Assembly: GCA_948566455.1 (NCBI GenBank)
Contig: CAOYQO010000023.1
Location: forward strand, 1 to 47,607
From: an uncultured Phocaeicola sp.
GTDB lineage: Bacteria > Bacteroidota > Bacteroidia > Bacteroidales > Bacteroidaceae
Direction: 5' to 3'
Length of the DNA: 47,607 nt
Positions 16,810-24,258 of this stretch are shown one piece after another. Both the position numbers and the translations under genes were made by a program. Under the pieces are notes generated by a model that did not search any database, was not told the origin of the DNA, and saw nothing but the letters and a program-made list of their open reading frames with translations. How positions within the stretch are numbered: position 1 is the first letter of the stretch; every line of letters starts with the position of its first letter.

Positions 16810-19674
16810 TTACTGTACTTTTCTTGTTACAGTTACCTTGAATGTCTTGGTTACAACACCCCAGTTATGAGTATAAGTAATATTCAAGTTTACATCATGA
16901 GTATATACTGTACCTTCCGGAGTTCCCTTCCAAGTAAGAGTTGCAGTAGCTGCATCATAAGTAAAGTCTGTTTCATTCTCATCCAAAGAAATTTCCAATC
17001 CTGTAGCTTCAGCAACAGCATTACCGGCAGCATTTTTTCTATACAATGTTTCAGCTATGGTTTCTTCAGCAGCAATCTTAGTGACATCGTATTTTACCAA
17101 TGTATTGCCAACAGCATCTTTCAATGTCAAGTTTGTCCATTTTTTATAAGAAGCTTCTGTTGCCTTAACATTCAATGCATTAATCAAATCAATAATCTTA
17201 ATCTGATCGTTTGTAGCCAATGCCGGATTATTATACTTCAAATCAACAACATCAGTGAATGCCAAGATAGGTTGTTCCACCTTCCAGTCTTCAGTCGCAA
17301 ACAATACACGCTTAGCAGAACCGGCAGTAGCATCATAGATATCAACTTTCAAAGTTCCAACCTTAGCCAAATCTACACGCGGAGTAAAGACAATCTGATT
17401 AGTGCTAGTCCATTCAATATTCTTGATACCGTTCTGTTCTTTCATCATCTCCTGAACATAAGCATTCTGCTTCTTATAATCCAATTCAAACTCAACTGTC
17501 GCATCTTCAGGAACAACATTGTACATCTTGTCGAAGTAGTTAGATTCCATGATGAATTTGCTATAAGCACCGCCAGTTTTTGTCCATGTACCGATAATAG
17601 TACGACTCTTATATTCATCCTTGATAGGACAATCAAAGTTATAGGTTACAGAGAAGTTATCTACAGAAACCTTAAACAGCTTGTTTACGAAGCTGTTGTA
17701 AACTGCATACGGTGTGTTCACTCCGTTAGTCATCTTCTCAGTAGCTCCCCAACCAAAGAGTCCATAAGAAGAAGCTCCGGCTAGCAATGACATATTCTTG
17801 AATTGTGCAAAGTTAGCACCCGGTGTCAAAATCAAGAACAAAGAGTCCTTATCGGCATTGTTTCCACCGTTCTTATAATACAAGACAGCCTCATTTTTAA
17901 CCGTTTCAAGAGCTTTTGCCAAGTCTGTAACCTTTGCAGGAATAGTAGTCGACAAATTGTTATCTTGATAATATTGATTACAGTCATCAGATATTGATTC
18001 ATATTTCATTAACTTGCCACCAGCATCATATACAGGCTTGTTCAATGTAATGAATGTGCAATATTCCTTATTTTTATTAGAAATAACATCACGACCTTCA
18101 ATAGCAGCCTCAAAGTTACGGACATCCAAAGTAATGATCCGGGCCTGTGAGCTATTGTATGCAAATGTAAAGTTTTCCTTAGCATCCAACGGTTTCAAAG
18201 CAACGGTTCCAAATACAGGATTAACAGCAGGACGAACAGCCTTGATGAAGACTACATTCTTCACCTCGTATTCTTTAACACCTTCTTCCTGTGGTTTAAC
18301 TGTAGTAGTCACTTCTATCGCAGCGTATTCATCAATAGCAGACGCCTGGTTAGTCGATTTTACAGACAAAACATTATCTTTAAAATCAAAGATACCCTGA
18401 CGAGTTTTAATAGGTTGTTCATTAAATGTATAATCCTCATTCTGATCCAACAATCTAAACACTCTGGTATATGAAATATTGGTTGACTTCAACCATACTT
18501 TTGCTGCTCCGAAAATGTAAGCGTCAATAGAATCATTTACATTATAAACACCTTGATAGTCAAAGCATCCATAAGATTTACCATCATAAGAAGCACCATC
18601 TGCATTGATTATTGCAGGGTATTTATCTTCTTTCATATTAGTAGAGGTAAAAGCATTTACAATGCTCTTTACAGATGCATGTGTTCTACTTACCGTGAAA
18701 TAATCGGAAGCTGATGTATATTGACCATACATAGTTACATCCAATGAGGTTGCATAGGTATTATTTCCAATACCTTCATTCGGCAAAATAGCAAGGCTCA
18801 AAATACCGTTTTCTAATTTTGCAGAACCTTCCATATAGGTCAAAGCAGGAGCGACACTACGAACCTGATACGTATCAACAAAGGAGAATTTCGCATTATT
18901 CAATGAGAAATCACCCGGATATACCTTGAATGAAGCATAAGCAGGAACAGATGCAAACAAGACATCCTTATCTGGGTTAAGACTTCCTTCATTTTCCATC
19001 CAATAGATATCATAAGCTTTACAAACATCTTCGGCATCATTAACAGCCTGTTTTCTGTAAACTACAGTCTGTAACCCTTTGAATGCAGAACCTTCCTGCA
19101 GCAAAGTATAGTTCTGTCCGTCGATAGTCACGATTACAGTCTTGCTTTCAGCATCTACAGCAATGTTAGGAAATTCATTGTTCTGCTTCAAATCAGTAAC
19201 TTTGTCACCGATCTTGATGTATTCCACACCATCCACTGTCACCCAAGACACGTTTGAACCGGCAGCTTCACCATCCTGACCTCTGGCCGGAACTTTGTTA
19301 CCTTCGGTATCTTTCACATCCACCCAAGTAGCACCTTTGTCTGTGCTGACCTGCCAGTAATTACCTTCCACACGGAATTCAGGGATAACAGTAGTACCGG
19401 CTGCTCCATCTGTTCCATTCGTACCATTCTTGATAGTAATTTTGGAACCGTCAGTGAAAACCAGTTCATATCCACCGGTAACCTCATTACATGACTGAAC
19501 GAATTTACCTGCCTTAATTGCCGAGTCAAGACTTGCAATGGTTTCCTTGACTTCGCTCAATTCCTTGTCGATGCGGTCAATGTCATCATCATAGTCCTTA
19601 CAAGACACAAATGTTCCTGTCGAGGTCACCATTAAGGCTCCGAACAGGATTGCACTTAAAAACTTTTTGTTCAT
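16810..19674 (-). CDS. Large surface lipoprotein, DUF4988/S-layer-like
   Basis: A 954-residue lipoprotein. The signal peptide ends in FVSC, giving lipidated Cys25, and is followed by KDYDDDID, an acidic stretch like the Bacteroides surface-export signal. Next come a short coiled coil (about 33-55, IDRIDKELSEVKETIASLDS), a small collagen-like Gly run (NGTNGTDGAAGTT, about 83-95), and WVTVDGVEYIKIGDKVTDL-type repeats of the DUF4988 region. The remainder consists of beta-rich Ig-like domains, with a final KTFKVTVTRK strand. Proteins of this form are abundant surface or S-layer-like components in Bacteroides, and several are phase variable. No promoter resembling TAnnTTTG is visible in the 77-nt gap upstream, so it is probably transcribed with the AraC-type gene from the invertible promoter candidate at 20331-20534. 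Confidence 0.88.
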   Translation of the reverse strand: MNKKFLSAILFGALMVTSTGTFVSCKDYDDDIDRIDKELSEVKETIASLDSAIKAGKFVQSCNEVTGGYELVFTDGSKITIKNGTNGTDGAAGTTVIPEFRVEGNYWQVSTDKGATWVDVKDTEGNKVPARGQDGEAAGSNVSWVTVDGVEYIKIGDKVTDLKQNNEFPNIAVDAESKTVIVTIDGQNYTLLQEGSAFKGLQTVVYRKQAVNDAEDVCKAYDIYWMENEGSLNPDKDVLFASVPAYASFKVYPGDFSLNNAKFSFVDTYQVRSVAPALTYMEGSAKLENGILSLAILPNEGIGNNTYATSLDVTMYGQYTSASDYFTVSRTHASVKSIVNAFTSTNMKEDKYPAIINADGASYDGKSYGCFDYQGVYNVNDSIDAYIFGAAKVWLKSTNISYTRVFRLLDQNEDYTFNEQPIKTRQGIFDFKDNVLSVKSTNQASAIDEYAAIEVTTTVKPQEEGVKEYEVKNVVFIKAVRPAVNPVFGTVALKPLDAKENFTFAYNSSQARIITLDVRNFEAAIEGRDVISNKNKEYCTFITLNKPVYDAGGKLMKYESISDDCNQYYQDNNLSTTIPAKVTDLAKALETVKNEAVLYYKNGGNNADKDSLFLILTPGANFAQFKNMSLLAGASSYGLFGWGATEKMTNGVNTPYAVYNSFVNKLFKVSVDNFSVTYNFDCPIKDEYKSRTIIGTWTKTGGAYSKFIMESNYFDKMYNVVPEDATVEFELDYKKQNAYVQEMMKEQNGIKNIEWTSTNQIVFTPRVDLAKVGTLKVDIYDATAGSAKRVLFATEDWKVEQPILAFTDVVDLKYNNPALATNDQIKIIDLINALNVKATEASYKKWTNLTLKDAVGNTLVKYDVTKIAAEETIAETLYRKNAAGNAVAEATGLEISLDENETDFTYDAATATLTWKGTPEGTVYTHDVNLNITYTHNWGVVTKTFKVTVTRKVQ

Positions 19675-19751
19675 AATAGAAAAACTTTAAATTTATAAAT
19701 TTAAAAAACTAAAATTGGTTATACATATTAATTTCATTATTAATAGCTTAG

Positions 19752-20240
19752 CTAGTTTACTGCCTGCAAATGATGCCTCCTCCTTTCTTGAGTCTGATAT
19801 GACAAAGGTGATACCCCGACAATACGGCTGAAAGCAGAGTAGAAAGCACTTTTCGAAGCAAAGCCACAACTGCAAGGCAGCTCAGTCAGCGCACAACGTC
19901 GGGAACAGAGAAGTTCTTTGGCATATTCCACACGATACGTGTTCACAAGTTCCTTCAAATTACAACCGAAGTATTTGTTCACCACATTGCTCAGATAGGT
20001 CTGGTTTGTTTCAAGCAGTGCACTCAGTTTCTTCAGAGAAAGCGAGGTGTCAAGAAATACCTGACGTATCTCAAGCTGGTACAATATACCTTTATATATA
20101 TTACAATCCACCTTGCGAATGTCTGTTTCCTTTCCGGCAAACTCCTCTTTCCATTGCCGCTCGGCAGCCTTGAAAAGCAAAGTCTTCTGTCGCTCGGAAG
20201 TAGCGGTCGTGCGTTTACGTCTCAGAAATAGATATTCCAT
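19752..20240 (-). CDS. Short AraC-type HTH transcriptional regulator
   Basis: A 162-residue protein whose C-terminal 100 residues form an AraC-family double HTH: LDTSLSLKKLSALLETNQTYLSNVVNKYFG, then VNTYRVEYAKELLCS, then CGFASKSAFYSAFSRIVGVSP. The N-terminus begins MEYLFLRRKRTTATSERQ. This resembles the basic segment that follows the membrane helix in large Bacteroides TPR-TM-AraC regulators, so it may be a truncated descendant lacking the sensor. An in-frame stop at 20265-20267 rules out a longer protein. It lies 77 nt upstream of the surface-lipoprotein gene on the same strand and probably controls it. Its only visible promoter is the invertible one, currently pointing away. Confidence 0.85.
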   Translation of the reverse strand: MEYLFLRRKRTTATSERQKTLLFKAAERQWKEEFAGKETDIRKVDCNIYKGILYQLEIRQVFLDTSLSLKKLSALLETNQTYLSNVVNKYFGCNLKELVNTYRVEYAKELLCSRRCALTELPCSCGFASKSAFYSAFSRIVGVSPLSYQTQERRRHHLQAVN

Positions 20241-20322
20241 CTGCTTTATGTTGTTTTCATTTAATTATACCGCTTCAAAGACCAGATATATTCCATATAT
20301 AAAAAGGTCTTAAAAACGACAT

Positions 20323-20355
20323 TTTTGTAGATCTCTTGATAAGAGATCTACAAAA
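20323..20355. repeat. Left palindrome/inverted-repeat arm of putative invertible segment
   Basis: A perfect 15-bp palindrome arm pair, TTTTGTAGATCTCTT (20323-20337) and AAGAGATCTACAAAA (20341-20355), surrounds the spacer GAT. The central 17 nt (20331-20347, ATCTCTTGATAAGAGAT) recur in exact reverse complement at 20518-20534. The three-base spacer gives the palindrome a direction, as in crossover sites of site-specific invertases. Confidence 0.85.
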
Positions 20356-20534
20356 TGTATTAACACACATTATATCAACATATTACAGAGCTGTTGAAAC
20401 GAAATAAAGAAGAATATAAATAAATGAGAGAACTATTTTTTTATATAAATTCCTATTTTTTTTGCCAAAAATGTATTAGTTCTCAAAACTTTGCTTATTT
20501 TTGCACAGAAAATATATATCTCTTATCAAGAGAT
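20331..20534. promoter_or_regulatory. Putative phase-variable invertible promoter (OFF orientation)
   Basis: Perfect 17-bp inverted repeats at 20331-20347 and 20518-20534 enclose 170 bp. Inside, close to the right arm, lies one exact Bacteroides -7 box (TATTTTTG, 20496-20503) reading rightward into the gene-free region. By eye, no minus-strand TAnnTTTG occurs in the segment, in the leader before the AraC-type gene, or in the gap before the lipoprotein. Inversion about the repeats would move the transcription start to about 20354, pointing at the AraC-type gene, whose ATG is at 20240. No recombinase gene is adjacent; a distant master invertase would be needed. Alternatively the palindromes are operator sites for a dimeric regulator. 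Confidence 0.6.
20496..20503 (+). promoter_or_regulatory. -7 box inside the putative invertible segment
   Basis: TATTTTTG is an exact TAnnTTTG match, 14 nt from the right inverted-repeat arm. The only nearby TTTG upstream (20461-20464) lies too far away to be a normal -33 element. Rightward transcription meets no gene. Confidence 0.55.
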
Positions 20535-20539
20535 ATATA
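20513..20539. repeat. Right palindrome/inverted-repeat arm of putative invertible segment
   Basis: TATATATCTCTT (20513-20524) and AAGAGATATATA (20528-20539) form a perfect 12-bp palindrome around ATC. Its core is the reverse complement of the left copy, including the spacer (ATC against GAT), which makes the pair a true inverted repeat. Confidence 0.85.
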
Positions 20540-20590
20540 AATCGGTTCATGTAAAAGCGAAGCATAACAAACTGAAAAACAGAAGATTTC

Positions 20591-20603
20591 CTCTTATAAA
20601 GAG
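20591..20603. repeat. Degenerate third copy of the invertible-repeat core
   Basis: CTCTTATAAAGAG differs by one base from CTCTTATCAAGAG in the right arm (20520-20532). Both copies are followed at some distance by TTCATGT, so the surrounding sequence may have been duplicated. Confidence 0.45.
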
Positions 20604-20808
20604 TTCATGTTAGCTTTAAAAGAAGAAAAGTTCATCCTTTTAACTTTTTTTATTTCATCAAAGAGAAAACCGCCAACCAGTTTTTTTAAAAAGTTCTACT
20701 ATAAAAGTCCGGGAGCATTTGGGATTATTGTGGAAATAACAATAGATCGGGCCCTGTTGCATAAACCTTTTCTATCTCCTGATTAAACCTTTTTATACGA
20801 ATGTATTC

Positions 20809-20892
20809 TATCTCCATAGCCTTTGGAGTTATCTCCATAAGCTTTGGAGTTATCTCCCAAGACTATGGAGTCAACTCCAAAGGCTTGCGGAG
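20809..20892. repeat. Tandem array of four 21-nt imperfect palindromes
   Basis: Four consecutive 21-nt units begin at 20809, 20830, 20851 and 20872. Each has CTCC near the start and GGAG near the end (first unit TATCTCCATAGCCTTTGGAG plus T), so each can form a short stem. Palindrome centres are at 20820, 20841, 20862 and about 20883. No gene overlaps the array. Function is unknown. Confidence 0.75.
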
Positions 20893-21358
20893 ATAAAACA
20901 GGCAGGAAGAAAACCCTTAACCATACGGCGGGAAAGGGTTAGAGATATGGATAAGATCTTTTAAGGATGAAGCTGACTACAAGGCTACGCATTCCTTACG
21001 TAGGGAGGAAAAATCCCCAGACAGCCTTCTTTTAAAAAAAGCGAAACAGCATATGGGCAGGAAGATATACATCTGACTACATGTATGGTATATAGCAACA
21101 AGTCGAAATGCTAAAGTGAGGGCATATATGCAATCCCAATCCTTACTTTTGCCTGCCATACAAACCATACATAAAATTACGAACGCTCGTACAGGGTATC
21201 ACAAACAATCGCATGAAATAAATCCCCACTAAATTTCTGCTGGCCCCAAAGCCGGACAAGCCCTCATTTCAGCAGGCTGAAGGATTTATATCCGGATGAA
21301 GGAAATCATTATAACCAACTGATTAACAATAAATTATCTTAAAATGAAGGATTTGAAG

Positions 21359-21400
21359 GAAAAAAAACAGGTTATAGAGCCAAATCTTCTCTATAACCTG
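21359..21400 (-). terminator. Terminator of the gltX-waaA operon
   Basis: A perfect 12-bp stem (CAGGTTATAGAG at 21368-21379 with CTCTATAACCTG at 21389-21400) has a 9-nt loop and is followed on the minus strand by a run of T. It lies 27 nt after the waaA stop. Confidence 0.9.
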
Positions 21401-21426
21401 CATATACTCAAATCACCTTGAAACAT

Positions 21427-22647
21427 TCAGAGAGTGATATCTTTCATTATCTTTTCTAATGCTCCGGCATTATGGTTCACATAATTTCCGGCAGCTTTCC
21501 CTGCTTGTTGCAAATAAGCCTCATCCGACAGGAATTTGTCCATCAACCGTTTAAAATCATCATAACCGGTTACTTCAAAACCGCCTTTCTGCTCCAACAA
21601 ATGTTGCGCCTCGCGGAATTTCTTGTTGTTAGGTCCGAATATCACAGGAATACCATATACAGCCGCTTCCAGCACATTATGAATTCCAACTCCAAAGCCA
21701 CCCCCAATATACGAAATCTCACCATATCGGTAAATGGAGGACAGCAGTCCGTAACAGTCGATAATCAAACAATCGGCCTGTGTCACATTTTCTTCCGTAG
21801 CCTCGGTATAGCGGATGCACGGACGTTTCACCTTATCTAAAATCTCCTTCAAATGACTGTCGCTCACCACATGAGGAGCAATAACCAGCTTCATCTCAGG
21901 ATGCTCATTGAAATACTTGATAAAAATATCCTCATCCGGTCCCCATGAGCTGCCTGCAACAAAAGTCAACGAATCACCTTTGAACTTCTCCACCAGCGGA
22001 AGCTGCTTGGCTTGATGGCAGATATCCAGCACGCGGTCAAAACGAGTATCGCCCACAACTGTCACATCGGTCACGCCAATTGTCGCCAGCAATTCTTTGG
22101 AAACTTCGTTCTGTACAAACAAATGAGCAAAAGTCCTCAGCACCTCACTATATCTCTTCCCATACCAACGGAAAAAAATCTGATTGGGACGGAAAATGGA
22201 AGATACGCTATAGGTGGGAATACCTCTCCTATGCAACTCATTCAAGTAATTCTGCCAAAATTCGTACTTGATAAAAAATACCATACAGGGATTAGCCAAT
22301 TCTACAAACCGACGGACATTACGCGGAGTGTCGAAAGGCAGATAGCAGACAAGGTCTGCCCCCTGGTAGTTCTTTCTCACTTCATACCCTGAGGGAGAAA
22401 AGAAAGTCTGCAATATTTTATATTCGGGATGCTCCTTACGGATACGTTCTATCAAAGGGCGTCCCTGTTCGAACTCCCCCAATGAAGCTGCATGAAACCA
22501 AATATAACGGGCATTTTTGTCTATCTTGTTACGCAAGATATCAAATACTTCCCGGTGTCCTTTCACCATTTTGGCGGGCTTGGCGCTGAACAGGCCGGCA
22601 ACCTTCACCCCGAATAGATAAATATAGATGACTAGGTTATAAATCAT
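21427..22647 (-). CDS. waaA: 3-deoxy-D-manno-octulosonic acid transferase
   Basis: A 406-residue inner-membrane-associated glycosyltransferase (KdtA) that adds Kdo to lipid A in lipopolysaccharide synthesis. A hydrophobic N-terminus (MIYNLVIYIYLFGVKVAGLF) anchors it. Typical motifs follow: ARYIWFHAASLGEFEQGRPL, ILQTFFSPSGYE, FIKYEFWQNYLNEL, VGDTRFDRV, FVAGSSWGPDE and the C-terminal SYIGGGFGVGIHNVLEAAVYGIPVIFGPN that binds CMP-Kdo. It begins 12 nt after the gltX stop and is co-transcribed with it. A strong terminator follows. Confidence 0.95.
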   Translation of the reverse strand: MIYNLVIYIYLFGVKVAGLFSAKPAKMVKGHREVFDILRNKIDKNARYIWFHAASLGEFEQGRPLIERIRKEHPEYKILQTFFSPSGYEVRKNYQGADLVCYLPFDTPRNVRRFVELANPCMVFFIKYEFWQNYLNELHRRGIPTYSVSSIFRPNQIFFRWYGKRYSEVLRTFAHLFVQNEVSKELLATIGVTDVTVVGDTRFDRVLDICHQAKQLPLVEKFKGDSLTFVAGSSWGPDEDIFIKYFNEHPEMKLVIAPHVVSDSHLKEILDKVKRPCIRYTEATEENVTQADCLIIDCYGLLSSIYRYGEISYIGGGFGVGIHNVLEAAVYGIPVIFGPNNKKFREAQHLLEQKGGFEVTGYDDFKRLMDKFLSDEAYLQQAGKAAGNYVNHNAGALEKIMKDITL

Positions 22648-22659
22648 AACTACCGGCTA

Positions 22660-24177
22660 TTACTTGAGCACTTCCACAGCCCGACGAATGCGTCGCAATG
22701 TTTCTTCTTTCCCTAAAACGGCTGAAATATCAAACATATGCGGGCCTTTACCTTCGCCTACCAAGGTTAAACGGAAAGCATTCATTATATTACCCAAGTG
22801 ATAACCTTTATCTTCTATCCATTTCATGACCACAGCCTCCTGATTCTCCAGCGAGAAGTCGTCCAAGGCCTCCAATACGTCCGCCAACTCCAGCATACGT
22901 TCGGGAGAGTCCTCTTTCCAACGTTTTTTACGGGTCTTCTCATCATATTCCGTAGGAGCGACGAAGAAGAATTTGCAAGTTTCCCACAAATCCTTGATAA
23001 AACTTACACGATCTTTCATCAAGCCTACCACGGTCACCACTTTATCCATAGGAGCTTCAATGCCATGCTCTTTCAAGATCGGCATGAAAAGCCCGGCTAC
23101 TTCCTCATTGCTTTTCTTCAATATATATTCATGGTTAAACCATTTTCCTTTTTCAAAGTCGAATTTTGCCCCGGCTTTGCTGCAACGGTGCAGGTCAAAA
23201 AGCTTCACCAGTTCATCCAAGGACATCAGTTCCTGGTCATTTCCCGGATTCCATCCCAACAGGGCAAGGAAATTGATAACAGCTTCGGGCAGGTAACCCG
23301 ACTCACGATAACCGGAAGACACCTCACCGGTCTTGGGGTCGTGCCATTCCAACGGGAAAACAGGGAAGCCAAGACGGTCACCATCACGCTTGCTCAGTTT
23401 ACCGTTACCATCCGGTTTCAACAACAAGGGAAGATGTGCGAACTCGGGCATGGTATCCGCCCAGCCGAAAGCCCGGTACAGCAGGACATGCAACGGAGCG
23501 GAAGGCAACCATTCCTCACCACGGATTACATGGGAAACTTCCATCAAATGGTCGTCCACAATGTTTGCCAAATGATAAGTAGGCAGTTCATCCGCCGATT
23601 TATATAAAACTTTATCATCCAAAATGGAAGAATTGATCACTACCTTGCCACGGATAATATCATGTACGTGTACATCTTCATTCGGTTCAATCTTGAAACG
23701 TACCACATATTGCTTCCCATCGGCAATCAGTGCATCCACTTCTTCTTTCGGCAGAGTCAAAGAGTTACGCATAGACATACGGGTAGAAGCATCGTACTGG
23801 AAATTAGAGATTTCCTGACGTTTGGCGTCCAACTCCGCCGGAGTATCGAAAGCAATATACGCCTTACCGCTGTCAAGCAACACCTGTACATATTTCTTAT
23901 AAATATCACGACGTTCAGACTGACGGTAGGGGCCGTAGTTACCACCAAAGCTGACTCCTTCGTCGAAGTTTATCCCCAACCACTTAAACGACTCAATGAT
24001 ATATTCTTCCGCACCCGGAACAAAGCGATTTGAGTCGGTATCTTCTATACGGAAAATTAAATCTCCACCATGCTGGCGAGCAAACAGATAGTTATACAAG
24101 GCTGTGCGCACACCGCCGATATGCAACGCTCCCGTCGGGCTCGGAGCAAAACGAACTCTTACTTTTCTTTCTGACAT
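22660..24177 (-). CDS. gltX: Glutamyl-tRNA synthetase
   Basis: A 505-residue class I aminoacyl-tRNA synthetase that charges tRNA-Glu. The HIGH signature appears as FAPSPTGALHIGGVRTAL and the KMSKS signature as KLSKRDGDRLG; the C-terminal part carries the anticodon-binding helices. I start at the Met before SERKVRVRFAPSPTG. A longer in-frame start at 24282 would overlap the divergent 7TM-HD gene and lies upstream of a minus-strand -7 box (24202-24209). It is followed after 12 nt by waaA, forming a two-gene operon. Confidence 0.96.
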   Translation of the reverse strand: MSERKVRVRFAPSPTGALHIGGVRTALYNYLFARQHGGDLIFRIEDTDSNRFVPGAEEYIIESFKWLGINFDEGVSFGGNYGPYRQSERRDIYKKYVQVLLDSGKAYIAFDTPAELDAKRQEISNFQYDASTRMSMRNSLTLPKEEVDALIADGKQYVVRFKIEPNEDVHVHDIIRGKVVINSSILDDKVLYKSADELPTYHLANIVDDHLMEVSHVIRGEEWLPSAPLHVLLYRAFGWADTMPEFAHLPLLLKPDGNGKLSKRDGDRLGFPVFPLEWHDPKTGEVSSGYRESGYLPEAVINFLALLGWNPGNDQELMSLDELVKLFDLHRCSKAGAKFDFEKGKWFNHEYILKKSNEEVAGLFMPILKEHGIEAPMDKVVTVVGLMKDRVSFIKDLWETCKFFFVAPTEYDEKTRKKRWKEDSPERMLELADVLEALDDFSLENQEAVVMKWIEDKGYHLGNIMNAFRLTLVGEGKGPHMFDISAVLGKEETLRRIRRAVEVLK

Positions 24178-24201
24178 TGTTGTTTTATATAAAATACGCC
24201 G

Positions 24202-24209
24202 CAAAATTA
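24202..24209 (-). promoter_or_regulatory. -7 box of gltX-waaA
   Basis: The minus strand reads TAATTTTG (TAnnTTTG), 24 nt before the ATG at 24177. It argues for the short gltX start. Confidence 0.55.
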
Positions 24210-24258
24210 ATCTAAATTTCCCGATTTTTTCGTATTTTGCGCGCAAAAATATACGATT

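Larger units (their letters stand above)
20241..21426. other. 1.2-kb gene-free region between the AraC-type gene and waaA
   Basis: No convincing coding frame is present on either strand. In order it holds a leader for the AraC-type gene (20241-20330), a 17-bp inverted-repeat pair enclosing a promoter (20331-20534), a degenerate third copy of the repeat core (20591-20603), a tandem palindrome array (20809-20892), a weak hairpin (AACCCTT/AAGGGTT near 20910-20940), and the waaA terminator (21359-21400). From 20610 to 20800 and from 20945 to 21355 I see nothing I can name. Confidence 0.7.

Noticed and set aside
20246..20260. Four-codon upstream frame (MKTT) before the AraC-type gene
   Set aside because: So short that chance is likely. 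It would lie in the leader of the ON-state transcript, but nothing else supports it.
20809..20892. CRISPR array
   Set aside because: Units are contiguous 21-nt palindromes without spacers, and there is no cas gene nearby.
20977..21168. 63-residue minus-strand frame in the gene-free region
   Set aside because: The composition is unlike a typical protein (many Cys, and Phe, Trp, Tyr scattered), there is no promoter or start signal, and no family is recognisable. It is most likely chance.
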